A stretch of DNA of 64,000 bases from Vibrio sp. FE10 (GCF_030297155.1 NZ_AP028067.1:744001-808000); one strand, 5' to 3'. Counted from the first letter of the stretch, positions 19,005 through 28,682 are shown. Program-made: numbers and translations. Notes: generated by a model not told the origin, from the sequence alone.

Positions 19005-19289
19005 TTAGGAATCCGTGCCTAAAAACGCTCGAGTAAACGATATATGGTTTATCTTGTACTTTGCTTGGCAATTCAAAATAAACTCTTTGAGGTTCTCGCT
19101 CACAGGGAACACGCAGTGTACGTCTAGCCCTTCTAAGAATTGGTTATCAGCCATATCCCAAAAACTTTGCAGCGAGTTACAAACAATGGTTCTCATATCA
19201 ATGTTGCTCTTTTTGCTGTTTATACTAACGGCAGAGCTACTGCTAGCGTGCTGACCGTTAACGGGTATAGCAATCCGTGCAGTTACCAT
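19005..19289 (-). CDS. Small hypothetical protein
   Basis: A 94-codon frame whose last two thirds (DMRTIVCNSLQSFWDMADNQ, FLEGLDVHCVFPVSENLKEF) look protein-like; an internal ATG would give about 64 residues. I recognise no family. The frame ends at the bidirectional hairpin, which favours a real gene, but a 79-codon frame overlaps on the other strand. The first ATG lies inside one arm of a perfect 10-bp inverted repeat (19283-19292 with 19314-19323), which could hide the start. Confidence 0.35.
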   Translation of the reverse strand: MVTARIAIPVNGQHASSSSAVSINSKKSNIDMRTIVCNSLQSFWDMADNQFLEGLDVHCVFPVSENLKEFILNCQAKYKINHISFTRAFLGTDS

Positions 19290-19478
19290 CTCAATAAGTT
19301 CGATGTGACTATCGAGATGGTAATTCCTATAAAAACATTTGTTAATATCATTAAAGCGCTTAAATTCTATACAATTATTCGTGTGAGTGAAAGTGCATAC
19401 TTAATAAATCTCATATAGAAAACGATTACATTTGCAATTATTTTCCTTTTGAAGTGAGATTTTAGTCCAAAACTTTAT

Positions 19479-20816
19479 TTACACATTTAACGCTAAGATC
19501 TTTGAGTTTCTCTGATAGTTGTATAGACCCTGTTTTTCCATCGGTAATTCATCAACACCTATCTCGTAAAAACCCTGTTCACGGAACCAATGAAGGCTAT
19601 GTGTGGTAAGAACAAAGATCTGGTCGATGTCACGCGACTTGGATTGATGACGCATATAATCCAGCAGTAATTGCCCACGGTTTCCATCGCGGTAGTCAGG
19701 GTGGATAGCCACACACGCCATCTCTGCCATATGATCTTCGGGATAAGCATATAGTGCAGCGCAGCCAATAATCAGACCGTCTTTTTCGATGATGGTAAAA
19801 CGATGGACTTCTTGTTCTAACTGCTCTCTTGAACGACGAACGAGAATACCTTGTTCTTCAAGAGGGCGAATGAGGTCAAAGATACCACCGATGTCATCAA
19901 TCTGAGCTTGTCTGACTTGCTCGGCACTCGCCATGACCACTTGGGTTCCAATACCGTCGAAAGAGAACAGCTCTTGGATTAATGCGCCATCCACTTTGTA
20001 GCTGATTAAGTGACAACGAGGCACACCAGCACGACAAGCAGAGATCGCGCCTTTCAAGAATCGAAGTGTTCCTGTACTCATGTCTTCAGCTGGGTCTTGA
20101 GATTGAGTTAAGCGTTCTAGAATTTGTTTTGCGTCTGTGGGGAAAAGTTCGGCGAGTACATTACCGGTTTGATCCGTTACCCCTTGCTCCGAGCAAAAAC
20201 CAATCAACTTATCGGCCTTTAAACGAATGGCCACTTGAGTGGCGACTTCTTCAGAAAGTAGGTTAAAGCTTTCGCCCGTTACCGAGCTGGCAATAGGGCC
20301 AAGCAGGACGATGGATCCTTGGTCGAGTGTACGATTAATCCCTTCTATATCGATTCGACGAATGCGCCCGCTGTGGCAGTAATCCGTACCATCATCGACA
20401 CCTAATGGCTGAGCGGTAATAAAGTTGCCGCTCATGACGTTCAGTTGAGTGCCTGCCATTGGGGTGTTGTTCAGACTCATTGAGAGTCGAGCGGTGATGG
20501 CGAGTTGTAATTGGCCAGCAGCCTGCATCGCAACACCCAGTGAATACTCATCGGTGACCCTAATATTCTTGTGGTAAGGCGTATGGCAATCTTGCTTTGC
20601 TAGCAGTTGGTTGATCTGCGGCCTTGCCCCATGAACAAGAACAATCTTGACTCCAAGGCTGTGGAGTAGGGCAATATCACTAATAATGTTGCCAAAGTTT
20701 CTATCGGCAACGGCTTCACCTCCCAGCATAATTACCATGGTTTTGCCACGGTGAGCATTTACGTAAGGGGTTGATTGTCTGAAACCTTTTACTAGCGCTG
20801 TACTTCTTAATTTCAC
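19479..20816 (-). CDS. argA: ArgA, amino-acid N-acetyltransferase (N-acetylglutamate synthase)
   Basis: 445-residue first enzyme of arginine synthesis, acetylating glutamate with acetyl-CoA. It has an N-terminal amino-acid-kinase-like domain ([40 protein letters not shown]) and a C-terminal GNAT domain from about residue 300 ([20 protein letters not shown]). Length and sequence follow E. coli ArgA. The start is a GTG at 20816, giving [20 protein letters not shown], which aligns with the family. Two tandem ArgR-like boxes precede it, so arginine repression is likely. Confidence 0.95.
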   Translation of the reverse strand: MKLRSTALVKGFRQSTPYVNAHRGKTMVIMLGGEAVADRNFGNIISDIALLHSLGVKIVLVHGARPQINQLLAKQDCHTPYHKNIRVTDEYSLGVAMQAAGQLQLAITARLSMSLNNTPMAGTQLNVMSGNFITAQPLGVDDGTDYCHSGRIRRIDIEGINRTLDQGSIVLLGPIASSVTGESFNLLSEEVATQVAIRLKADKLIGFCSEQGVTDQTGNVLAELFPTDAKQILERLTQSQDPAEDMSTGTLRFLKGAISACRAGVPRCHLISYKVDGALIQELFSFDGIGTQVVMASAEQVRQAQIDDIGGIFDLIRPLEEQGILVRRSREQLEQEVHRFTIIEKDGLIIGCAALYAYPEDHMAEMACVAIHPDYRDGNRGQLLLDYMRHQSKSRDIDQIFVLTTHSLHWFREQGFYEIGVDELPMEKQGLYNYQRNSKILALNV

Positions 20817-20830
20817 AGAACAAGTCCATT

Positions 20831-20869
20831 TGTGTTTATTTATTCGTTAATTTAGCATTTAAATTCAAA
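20831..20869 (-). promoter_or_regulatory. Tandem ARG boxes for argA
   Basis: On the minus strand TTTGAATTTAAATGCTAA and AACGAATAAATAAACACA are two 18-bp sites 3 bp apart, the usual ArgR spacing. The first matches about 8 of 10 fixed bases of the TGAAT-N4-ATTCA consensus, the second fewer. Confidence 0.5.
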
Positions 20870-20963
20870 AGTAAACAACACATTTTTGGAATAAAGCGCA
20901 AACTATTCTCATCTAGGGTTCATTATATAAACTGTCTCAGTGTAGAATGCGCATAGCATCTTT

Positions 20964-21452
20964 ATGAGTAGTCACCGAATGCAACAAGCTCCAGCAAGAA
21001 AGAACAAGATCGATGAAATAACCAAAGGCCTCTACAGTGAAGCTGAGCAACGCAACCAATCTAAATTGAAGCGTAAGATCATTGAACGCAGCCTGATGGC
21101 ATTAGCTATGGTCGGAACGTTTGCGGTGGTGTCTCTTTTTGGTGATGTTATTAATCGAGTACAAGATGCAGCAACGCCCGATCATTTGCTTTATGGCACT
21201 TGGGTTGAACAAGATGTTGCTCATTATGCGACAGATGAATTTGTGCTTAATGCCAACGGTGTCTCAGTCGGTGGTTCGGTCATTTCGACTAACTTTGAGT
21301 TTGATGGTAACTACTTTGAATACAAGGCGGGGGATAAAACGTACCGCTTCCGCATGACCAAATCTGATCATACAGAAATGGTGCTCGATTCAGATGGGCA
21401 CTACAACCCAGTCTTTCGCCTCAAAGGCTATATCGATAATTCCGTTCGATAG
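20964..21452 (+). CDS. DUF2850-family membrane protein
   Basis: 162-residue protein with a basic N-terminal tail of about 45 residues, one membrane segment (LMALAMVGTFAVVSLFGDVI) and a C-terminal outside domain of about 95 residues containing LLYGTWVEQDVAHYATDEFV. I recognise it as the DUF2850 family, found mostly in Vibrio and without known function. It is divergent from argA and lies just ahead of mltA on the same strand. No catalytic motif is visible. Confidence 0.7.
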   Translation: MSSHRMQQAPARKNKIDEITKGLYSEAEQRNQSKLKRKIIERSLMALAMVGTFAVVSLFGDVINRVQDAATPDHLLYGTWVEQDVAHYATDEFVLNANGVSVGGSVISTNFEFDGNYFEYKAGDKTYRFRMTKSDHTEMVLDSDGHYNPVFRLKGYIDNSVR

Positions 21453-21533
21453 GTTATCTTACTGTAAACTCTTACAATCTAAGATTGTGTTATCTGACCG
21501 TTTTTGTCATCCTCGATGCATAGAATTTTTAGG

Positions 21534-22646
21534 ATGACTCTTGTGATTAAAAAATGGCTTCCCCTTGTTGCCGCCTCTTTACTATTTGGCTGTGCTCAAC
21601 CCACCGATCGTGCTCAACAACACCTTGATGATGAATTTCCCCGTGCCTTAAATAAGGTCGATCAGGTTGAATCCAATAAACCAAGAGACTACACCGCATT
21701 TTCAGAACAAGCTGAGATGGTGGTTTCTAAATCCCCTTCAATGGCAAAAATCTATGAGCCGCTTTATCAGCAACTTAACGAGTGGGCGATGCAAAGTGGT
21801 GATCCGAGCGAGCTAGCCAACTTTGGTGTTCAAACCGCGCAACTTGGTGGTGGCGATAAGCAAGGCAATGTTTTGTTCACGGGCTACTTTTCTCCTGTGA
21901 TGGAACTGCGCCATGAAGCGAATGAAGAATACCGATTCCCTGTTTATGGACTTCCTGATTGTGATAAAGATTGTCCGACTCGTGAAGAGATCTACAACGG
22001 TGCATTAGAAGGCCAAGGTCTTGAATTAGGTTACGCTGCAAATCGTATCGACCCGTTTATGATGGAAGTGCAGGGCAGTGGCTTTGTGCATTTTGGTGAC
22101 GACGACACGCTTAAATATTTCGCGTATGCGGGTAAGAACAACAAAGCTTACGTGAGCATTGGCCGTGTTTTGATTGATCGAGGCTTAGTTCCACGCGAAA
22201 AAATGTCTTTGAAAGCCATTAAAGAGTGGGTCATGGCAAATGAGCCTTCCGTGGTAAAAGAGCTACTTGAGCAAAACCCTTCTTTTGTTTTCTTTAGTTC
22301 TAGAGAAGATTTATCGGTAATGGGTAGCGCAGGCATTCCATTGTTACCAATGGCGGCGGTTGCAGGTGATCGCTCTATCTTACCAATGGGAACTCCGATT
22401 CTTGCAGAGGTGCCACTATTAAATGCCGATGGTACTTGGAGCGGAGCACACCAACTAAGACTGCTACTGGTTTTGGATACCGGTGGCGCGGTTAAGCAGA
22501 ACCACTTGGATCTCTACCACGGTATGGGGCCAAGAGCGGGTACTGAAGCGGGTCATTACAAGCATTTTGGTCGAGTGTGGAAGCTGGGTCTAGATGGCAG
22601 CGCGACCGAAGCGCCTTGGGCTTTGCCTCCTGAGAAGGTCGAGTAA
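21534..22646 (+). CDS. mltA: MltA, membrane-bound lytic murein transglycosylase A
   Basis: Outer-membrane lipoprotein that cleaves peptidoglycan glycan strands to anhydro-muropeptides. The signal peptide ends in the lipobox LLFGC. FTGYFSPVMELRHEANEEYR, MMEVQGSGFVHFGDDDTLKY and the C-terminal 3D domain LVLDTGGAVKQNHLDLYHGM carry the catalytic Asp region. Three starts are possible: ATG 21504, ATG 21534 and GTG 21543. The AGGA at 21531 fits the GTG best; 21534 is a compromise and does not alter the signal peptide. A terminator follows. Confidence 0.92.
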   Translation: MTLVIKKWLPLVAASLLFGCAQPTDRAQQHLDDEFPRALNKVDQVESNKPRDYTAFSEQAEMVVSKSPSMAKIYEPLYQQLNEWAMQSGDPSELANFGVQTAQLGGGDKQGNVLFTGYFSPVMELRHEANEEYRFPVYGLPDCDKDCPTREEIYNGALEGQGLELGYAANRIDPFMMEVQGSGFVHFGDDDTLKYFAYAGKNNKAYVSIGRVLIDRGLVPREKMSLKAIKEWVMANEPSVVKELLEQNPSFVFFSSREDLSVMGSAGIPLLPMAAVAGDRSILPMGTPILAEVPLLNADGTWSGAHQLRLLLVLDTGGAVKQNHLDLYHGMGPRAGTEAGHYKHFGRVWKLGLDGSATEAPWALPPEKVE

Positions 22647-22702
22647 ACGACAATAAAATTGGGCATTGAAAGCGAATCGCTAATCCCCTAGACTTTTTAT
22701 TC

Positions 22703-22728
22703 AAGAGTGCGTATAAAACGCACTCTTT
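22703..22728 (+). terminator. Terminator behind mltA
   Basis: AAGAGTGCG-TATAAAA-CGCACTCTT stem followed by a T-rich tract. Confidence 0.8.
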
Positions 22729-22759
22729 TCTTTTTCTCAGAAATAAATTGGCGGCAACA

Positions 22760-23569
22760 ATGCGTGAATTGACCACTCCAGCTTCAGAAAACTATGACCA
22801 ACGATTTGGTGGCACTCGTCGCCTATATGGCAATAGTGAAGTCGACATACTTAGAGCGGCACACGTGTGTGTTATCGGTATTGGTGGCGTGGGTTCATGG
22901 GCTGTTGAAGCGCTTGCTCGTACTGGTTTAGGTGAGCTGACGTTGATCGATATGGATGACGTTTGCGTGACTAACATCAACCGTCAGATCCACGCTATGT
23001 CGGGTACGGTTGGTAAGAGCAAAATCGAAGTGATGGCTGAGCGCGTTAAGTTGATTAACCCTGAATGTAAAGTGAACCTGATAGACGATTTTATTGGTCC
23101 TGACAATCAGTCTGAATACTTGTCGAAAGATTTCGATTTTGTTCTCGATGCGATTGATAGCATGAAAGCTAAGGCTTCGCTGTTGGCGTATTGTCGTAGT
23201 AACAAGATCAAAGTGATCACCACTGGTGGTGCGGGTGGCCAAGTTGACCCAACTCAAATCAAAGTGGCTGATCTGACTAAGACGATTCAAGATCCGTTAG
23301 CGAAGAAACTGAAAGACACGTTGCGTCGCCATCACAATTTCCCTAAGAACCCAGCACGTAAGTTTGGCATCGATTGTGTGTTCTCGACTGAGCAACTTAA
23401 ATACCCTCAAGCTGACGGCAGTGTATGTGCTGCGAAAGCGACCGCAGAAGGTCCAAAGCGCATGGATTGTGCGACGGGGTTTGGTGCAGCAACGGTTGTA
23501 ACGGCTACGTTTGGTTTTGTGGCGGTTTCACGTATCGTAGAAAAGATCGTTCAAAAGCATACTAAATAA
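22760..23569 (+). CDS. tcdA: TcdA (CsdL), tRNA threonylcarbamoyladenosine dehydratase
   Basis: E1/ThiF-type enzyme that cyclises the N6-threonylcarbamoyl group of tRNA A37 using ATP. N-terminal QRFGGTRRLYGNSEVDILR leads into the nucleotide-binding motif GIGGVGSWAVEALARTG, then DMDDVCVTNINRQIHAM. A C-terminal hydrophobic helix (FGFVAVSRIVEKIV) is typical. I take the ATG at 22760; a TTG at 22748 is open in frame but less likely. The csdE gene follows by 60 bases, matching the csdE-csdL pairing of E. coli. Confidence 0.92.
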   Translation: MRELTTPASENYDQRFGGTRRLYGNSEVDILRAAHVCVIGIGGVGSWAVEALARTGLGELTLIDMDDVCVTNINRQIHAMSGTVGKSKIEVMAERVKLINPECKVNLIDDFIGPDNQSEYLSKDFDFVLDAIDSMKAKASLLAYCRSNKIKVITTGGAGGQVDPTQIKVADLTKTIQDPLAKKLKDTLRRHHNFPKNPARKFGIDCVFSTEQLKYPQADGSVCAAKATAEGPKRMDCATGFGAATVVTATFGFVAVSRIVEKIVQKHTK

Positions 23570-23629
23570 GTAAGCACTCGATACGAAACAGCAAGCTTTT
23601 GTGCACCTAACAATCTACTGGATAATAAA

Positions 23630-24058
23630 ATGATGTCATTCCCAAGCTCTCCATTCGGCAAAGAAATTAACAGCAATGATATTGTCGCAAAGATGCAGAC
23701 TTTCAGCGGTTGGGAAGACCGTTATCGTCAAGTGATTCAATGGGGCAAGAAACTGCCAATCATGCCTGACGAGCTGAAAAATGATCAGGTTGTGGTTTCT
23801 GGTTGTGAAAGCCAAGTGTGGCTAGTTTCTCAGAACATCGACGGTGTTTGGTATTTTTGTGCAGATTCGGATGCGCGTATTGTGCGTGGTCTTATTGCTT
23901 TAGTGATGGCCGCGTATGACGGTAAAACATCAGAGCAGATTCAAGCGTTCGATATTGATGGATACTTCGAAGAGGTCGGCTTAATTACTCACCTTAGCCC
24001 TTCTAGAGGGAATGGTCTGAAGGCGATTGTTGAACAGATAAAGCTTCTTTCAGCTTAG
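23630..24058 (+). CDS. csdE: CsdE, sulfur acceptor of cysteine desulfurase CsdA
   Basis: 142-residue SufE-family protein that takes sulfur from CsdA on an active-site cysteine, here in VVSGCESQVWLVSQ near residue 62. PSSPFGKEI at the start and RGLIALVMAAYDGKTSEQIQ later are typical. It follows tcdA on the same strand and ends in a strong terminator. Its partner csdA lies on the opposite strand 940 bases away, with an outer-membrane gene between. Confidence 0.9.
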   Translation: MMSFPSSPFGKEINSNDIVAKMQTFSGWEDRYRQVIQWGKKLPIMPDELKNDQVVVSGCESQVWLVSQNIDGVWYFCADSDARIVRGLIALVMAAYDGKTSEQIQAFDIDGYFEEVGLITHLSPSRGNGLKAIVEQIKLLSA

Positions 24059-24108
24059 AACTAGAAGTCAGTTATTAGAAAGCCTGCTTTTATAAACAAG
24101 AGATTAGA

Positions 24109-24140
24109 AAATACGGTGCTCAATGAGCACCGTATTTTTT
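24109..24140. terminator. Terminator between csdE and the outer-membrane gene
   Basis: AATACGGTGCTCA-ATGAGCACCGTATT stem followed by T7 on the plus strand and preceded by an A-run for the minus strand. Confidence 0.85.
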
Positions 24141-24178
24141 TATGAACTAGTCATAAGTGAAAAAGTAAATAAGTAGGT

Positions 24179-24658
24179 TTAGAAGTGGAACTCAGCGCTT
24201 ACCGCGTAGCCATTCTCGATAACTTTTGCTTCGTACATTGTGTATTCAAGAGCAACACGAGCCGGGCCAATCATTACACCTGCACCCACACCGTAGTAAA
24301 CGTCGTTGCTATCACCTAGGTTACTTTCAAAGTGCCCAATACCTGCACGGCCATAAATGTCAAAGATAGTGATTGGCAAAGAAACTTTTGCACTAGTTAG
24401 CCATGCATTTGAGTACACGTGTTCGAAATCTTTGTGTGTATCGACAAAGTCAGCGTAGCCAGCTTCGATAGAAAGAAGGTCGTTGAATGAGTAACCCAAG
24501 TACAAGTTGTATCCGCTATTCTCATCGGTCATATCGACGTTTTCGTTCTCTACTTGGTACTCAGAATATAAGTAGCTCGCACCAATATATGGGTCAGCTG
24601 AAGCTTGTTGAGCGGCAGTTAGCATTACTAGAGGAAGAACGATTGTTTTAAGTTTCAT
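24179..24658 (-). CDS. Small outer-membrane beta-barrel protein
   Basis: 159 residues with a signal peptide cut after QQASA, then alternating amphipathic strands (YIGASYLYSEYQVENENVDM, GYNLYLGYSFNDLLSIEAGY, YGVGAGVMIGPARVALEYTM) and a C-terminal Phe, the usual OmpA/OmpW-like eight-strand barrel pattern. I see no periplasmic domain. It interrupts the csd gene set without an evident functional tie. The exact family is not certain. Confidence 0.75.
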   Translation of the reverse strand: MKLKTIVLPLVMLTAAQQASADPYIGASYLYSEYQVENENVDMTDENSGYNLYLGYSFNDLLSIEAGYADFVDTHKDFEHVYSNAWLTSAKVSLPITIFDIYGRAGIGHFESNLGDSNDVYYGVGAGVMIGPARVALEYTMYEAKVIENGYAVSAEFHF

Positions 24659-24995
24659 TGTGTTGTCTCTATCTAAAAAGTTTGTATTTAAAGTGCTATT
24701 CCGTCAGCTCTAGGTCACCCATGATAAATGGTGGTTCTTGTTATTGATGGCGAGATTCAGTTTGTTATCTGCGGTTAACGAGAACGGGGTGCATTGTGTC
24801 TTTTTTTAGAAATGACTCATCAATGAAGTCTTAGAAATCAATAAAAACGAATCAGAGAAATATAAAGGAAATATAAAGTTATTACTTATCAACGGTTTAA
24901 CTTGGTAGGTGTTTAATGGGGAAATGGAACTAATTTGGAAGGAGGAGTGTCTGGTTTGAAAATTAAAACCAGACACCAAAATTGTTAGCGGTGAA
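24659..24995 (-). other. Leader of the outer-membrane gene and tail of csdA
   Basis: 337 bases. An 11-bp perfect inverted repeat (24947-24957 GTGTCTGGTTT with 24966-24976) lies 20 bases behind the csdA stop and probably ends that transcript, although no T-run follows. The rest is AT-rich promoter-like sequence for the minus-strand barrel gene. Confidence 0.5.
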
Positions 24996-26207
24996 TTAGA
25001 GCATATCGACGGCTTTTTCTATCGCTGCAATGAGCTTTTCAACATCATCCATATTGTTATAAATACCAAATGAGATCCGTACCGTCCCTTTTACATTAAG
25101 TGCATCCATTAATGGGTGTGCACAGTGGTGGCCAGCACGAACTGCGATGCCTTGTTGATCTAACAGCGTCGCAATATCTTGATGGTGAACTCCGTCCATC
25201 ACAAAAGTAATCACACTTGAATTGGGTTTGTAGCCAAGAACCTGGATATCACCCAATTGATTGAGTGCTTGGTAGGTTTTCTGTAGTAGCTGGTGGATGT
25301 GAGTTTCCACATCGTGCTGCTCAAACTGATGTAACCACTCTATCGCTGTACTTAATGCGATGGCTCCCGCCACGTTTGGCGTGCCAGCTTCAAATTTACC
25401 AGGCAGTTCAGAAAATGTGGTGCCAGAAAAGGATACGCGCTCGACCATTTTGCCACCACCATGCCAAGGTGGCATCGCTTCTAACAATTCAATCTTACCG
25501 TAAAGCACGCCAATGCCTGCTGGAGCATAGAGCTTATGTCCTGAGAAAACGTAGAAGTCAGCATCTAAAGCAGCAACATCAACGGGTTCATGAACAATAC
25601 CTTGCGCGCCATCGACCACAACAATTGCATTCATCTTATGTGCTTTCTTGATGACAGCTTCAATCGGCTGACGAGAACCAGTGACGTTGGTTATCTGAGC
25701 CAGCGCAACAATCTTGGTTCGCTCATTCAACAGAGCGTTAAACGCAACAAGATCAAACTCGCAGTCCGATGTCATCGGTACTTTCACAACTTTAGCACCA
25801 GTTTGTTCAGCTACGATTTGCCAAGGGACGATGTTGGCGTGGTGTTCCATTTCACTGACCAAGATCTCATCGCCAGGTTGAAGCGTACTTCTAGCGTAAG
25901 TTTGTGCGATCAGGTTAAGTGCTTCGGTTGCACCGCGAGTCCAAATAATTTCTTTTGACGATGTCGCGCCGATAAACTGTGCGACTTTGTCTCTGGCCGC
26001 TTCAAATTGACTGGTCGCCTGAGCTGTTAAGCTGTGGCTACCACGGTGAACATTGGCATTTTGCTTGGAGTAATATTGGCTAATGGCATCAATAACCACC
26101 TGAGGTTTTTGTGTTGTTGCCGCGCTGTCTAAGTAAATCAACGGTTGTTGGTTGATGGTTTGTGATAGCGCAGGAAACTGCTCTCGGATGTGATTGATAT
26201 CAAGCAT
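24996..26207 (-). CDS. csdA: CsdA, cysteine desulfurase
   Basis: 403-residue PLP enzyme that turns cysteine into alanine and hands sulfur to CsdE. The PLP lysine lies in FSGHKLYAPAGIGVLYGK near residue 225, and the catalytic cysteine in AVRAGHHCAHPLMDALN near 358, typical of the group II (SufS/CsdA) enzymes. IYLDSAATTQKPQVVIDAIS marks the N-terminus. The presence of csdE and tcdA nearby makes CsdA more likely than SufS. It stands alone on this strand. Confidence 0.9.
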   Translation of the reverse strand: MLDINHIREQFPALSQTINQQPLIYLDSAATTQKPQVVIDAISQYYSKQNANVHRGSHSLTAQATSQFEAARDKVAQFIGATSSKEIIWTRGATEALNLIAQTYARSTLQPGDEILVSEMEHHANIVPWQIVAEQTGAKVVKVPMTSDCEFDLVAFNALLNERTKIVALAQITNVTGSRQPIEAVIKKAHKMNAIVVVDGAQGIVHEPVDVAALDADFYVFSGHKLYAPAGIGVLYGKIELLEAMPPWHGGGKMVERVSFSGTTFSELPGKFEAGTPNVAGAIALSTAIEWLHQFEQHDVETHIHQLLQKTYQALNQLGDIQVLGYKPNSSVITFVMDGVHHQDIATLLDQQGIAVRAGHHCAHPLMDALNVKGTVRISFGIYNNMDDVEKLIAAIEKAVDML

Positions 26208-26294
26208 CTATTCTTACCTAAAATCTTGGAAATTGGTGCTAGCGTTATGCTTAGCGGTATCGTTATTTTATCGCGACTTGTTAACCGTTGCTGA

Positions 26295-27188
26295 CTAATC
26301 TTGATGATTCCAGCTATTTTCTCGTTCTTTAACCTGAGCGAAGAGCTTTTGGTTAACCGGAACTTCTATCTGATGCTTAAGCGCGGTTTTTATTAGGTGT
26401 CCGGTAATGAAGTCGATTTCTGTTTTTCGTTGGTAAAACACATCTTGCTTCATTGAGGAATTGTTCTTAGCTGTCGCTTGAATAACCTTATTGACGCTTG
26501 TCTCTAATTCGTCGAAGGAACAAGTAATACCCTCAGCCTGCATCACTTGTGTGAGTTCTTTAATTATAGAACTCAAAACTTCGCTAAACCTTTGGTCAGC
26601 AAGCTCTCCGTTTTTGACTTGTTCCAACCCTGTCAGTGGGTTGATGGCACAATTGATGGCGAGCTTAGTCCATAGCGCTGTTTTTATTTCTGGATTCCAA
26701 CTCACGGCAGGTAAGGCATGTTCCAACACATCAACTAAAAAAGTGCACTGTTGACCCTTGAGGTTAAAAGCCCCCAATTGTGTTTGGCCGATTCCTGTGT
26801 GGGATACATTGTTGCGGTTGGGTTTGAATGCCGCTTGGGTGGTGGTCGCCAATACTACCGGATGACCATCAATTTGAGTGGCTATATCGTCAACCGCGCC
26901 CATTCCGTTGTGCATGAACATGAGAATGGTATCAGGCTCGAGATATTGAAGCAGCGGGGTAGTTGCTTCTTCTACTTGCCAAGCTTTGACCGTGAAGATG
27001 ACTAGATCACTTTCCGATAGCTTTTCGATATTGTGGTTACTGAAAGAAAGGGAAGCTTGTTCATCTAATGATAGTTTCATTGAGTCGTCAGCGGAGCGAC
27101 CCCACAAAGATACATTATGACCCGCTTGAAGTAGTTTTATCGCCCACAAAGAGCCAATAGCCCCAGGCCCAACAATCGTGATGTTCAC
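26295..27188 (-). CDS. panE: PanE-like 2-dehydropantoate 2-reductase
   Basis: 297-residue NADPH-dependent ketopantoate reductase of the pantothenate pathway. The N-terminal Rossmann motif is VGPGAIGSLWAIKLLQAGH; AINCAINPLTGLEQVKNGEL in the C-terminal domain holds the conserved lysine/asparagine region. The length is normal. It is read alone; the ompK terminator lies upstream of it on the same strand. PanE paralogues with other substrates exist, so specificity is inferred. Confidence 0.85.
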   Translation of the reverse strand: MNITIVGPGAIGSLWAIKLLQAGHNVSLWGRSADDSMKLSLDEQASLSFSNHNIEKLSESDLVIFTVKAWQVEEATTPLLQYLEPDTILMFMHNGMGAVDDIATQIDGHPVVLATTTQAAFKPNRNNVSHTGIGQTQLGAFNLKGQQCTFLVDVLEHALPAVSWNPEIKTALWTKLAINCAINPLTGLEQVKNGELADQRFSEVLSSIIKELTQVMQAEGITCSFDELETSVNKVIQATAKNNSSMKQDVFYQRKTEIDFITGHLIKTALKHQIEVPVNQKLFAQVKERENSWNHQD

Positions 27189-27249
27189 AGCAATACCGAG
27201 ATAAGAAAGTGATGCTGCAAGGATAGCGAGGCATTAAATGAAAGCAATA

Positions 27250-27276
27250 AAAAATGGCACCCGAGGGTGCCATTTA
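27250..27276 (-). terminator. Terminator behind ompK
   Basis: AAATGGCACC-CTCG-GGTGCCATTT stem followed by T-rich sequence on the minus strand. Confidence 0.85.
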
Positions 27277-27298
27277 GGAAGTTTTCTTAGAAGTTCGA

Positions 27299-28096
27299 TT
27301 AGAACTTGTAAGTTACTGCTACGTAGTGACCGAAGCCTGTCGTTTTACCTGCTAGGCCGTCATCTTTAAGACCGTATACGTCTTTGTAACCTTTTAGACC
27401 GTAACCAACCGCGAAGCTGTCAGAGTGCCAGTAGATACCGTTGAACATAGCACCACCGTTAGTAGTGTTAAGTGCAGCGAAGTCGTCATCCATGCCGAAT
27501 TGGTAATCGATGTAACCTTGGTAAGAGATGAACGAACCGTTTTCAAAGAAGTAGAATGGTTTGAACCAGTTCATAGAAACTTGGTAACCGTTCCAGTCTT
27601 TAATTTTTGAGTCGTATGTACCGTAAAGGTTTAGGCCTACTTTGCCAAACCAAGGAACCATTACGTCAGAACCAAGGCCCACTTTTTGAGTGTTTACACC
27701 ACCGTTTGAACCATCCCACTCCATAAGAGTAGCAACGTATAGCTCTTGAACTGGACCGAAAGAAAGGTCTTTACCAGTTAGTCCGTCTAGAGACATACGA
27801 GGTGCGAACTTCATAAAGATTTTTGAGTCTGCGTCAGCTTTGTCGCTGCCAGGATCAGACGTTAGGTTGAACACATCAACGTAACCGTAAAGATCGAAGA
27901 TACCAGAGCGGCCGCCGAATTCCATTTCTAGGTAATCATGAGTTGATTCACCTGGAAGCTCGTCAATTGCAGCCATAAGGTTGAATTGAAGCCATTTGTA
28001 ATCGTTCTTGTGAATGTCGCCGTCAGAATAATCCGCTGCCATTACTGGAGCAGATGTTGCTGCAAGTAGGCCAAGAGTTAAAAGTGATTTACGCAT
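27299..28096 (-). CDS. ompK: OmpK, Tsx-family outer-membrane channel
   Basis: 265-residue outer-membrane protein of the nucleoside-specific channel (Tsx) family; OmpK is the Vibrio member known as the KVP40 phage receptor. Signal peptide MRKSLLTLGLLAATSAPVMA, then YSDGDIHKNDYKWLQFNLMA, and many aromatic beta strands ending in a C-terminal Phe (YVAVTYKF). I use the ATG at 28096; the frame is open 24 codons further upstream without a signal peptide. A CRP-like site lies 130 bases upstream, in keeping with catabolite control of tsx genes. Confidence 0.9.
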   Translation of the reverse strand: MRKSLLTLGLLAATSAPVMAADYSDGDIHKNDYKWLQFNLMAAIDELPGESTHDYLEMEFGGRSGIFDLYGYVDVFNLTSDPGSDKADADSKIFMKFAPRMSLDGLTGKDLSFGPVQELYVATLMEWDGSNGGVNTQKVGLGSDVMVPWFGKVGLNLYGTYDSKIKDWNGYQVSMNWFKPFYFFENGSFISYQGYIDYQFGMDDDFAALNTTNGGAMFNGIYWHSDSFAVGYGLKGYKDVYGLKDDGLAGKTTGFGHYVAVTYKF

Positions 28097-28682
28097 AATG
28101 GAACTCTCTATGTTTAAAATAAGTAACCCGCTAATCCGTGCGTGTTTGTATGTCCGAATGCCGAGCATAATAGCGATTTTGTTCTCAAATAAAAGTGAGA
28201 CGGAGTGAAAACTATAATTATTATAGTGAGGTTGATCACACTAATGATCTAAATGATGGAACTTTAAGTCAGTAATGCATCTTGATGCACCACTAATTCT
28301 ATTGATTTTGTGAAATTCGATTATTTTATGGATAAATTGGTGAATTACTGCCCTAAGCAAACGATTCTACTGAATAGAGTGACATGCATATCAAAATCAA
28401 CAGTATTCCTTTCCAAGGCTTTTCGCGCTGAAAAGTGACTAATTCAAATCACCCTCCATTCTGTGTTTGATCTATTTTTGACCAACTTCGTAATGGTGTT
28501 GGAATCAATTGATGAACAACTCATGTGATGAGTAATCTGGAATTCGAGCCTCATTACTTTTCAAGCTACAGATATATTTGAGACAGTTCACAGCACTAAA
28601 TACCGAGAGAGTGTTTAAAGATTTTTACTGAGCTTATCTTTTTGTGTGACGAACTGGTCTAATTTTTTTGGAGAGAAGACCG
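28097..28682. other. Intergenic region between ompK and the DUF4397 lipoprotein
   Basis: 586 bases holding two divergent leaders, AT-rich, with a CRP-like site (28225-28240) on the ompK side. A TTTTTTGGAGAGAAG ribosome region lies just before 28683. No further gene or repeat is evident. Confidence 0.45.
28225..28240. promoter_or_regulatory. CRP-like site upstream of ompK
   Basis: AGTGA-GGTTGA-TCACA matches the TGTGA-N6-TCACA consensus at 9 of 10 fixed bases. Confidence 0.55.

Noticed and set aside
25265..25958. Two plus-strand frames of over 120 codons inside csdA
   Set aside because: They lie antisense to a cysteine desulfurase with all active-site motifs and have no ribosome sites.
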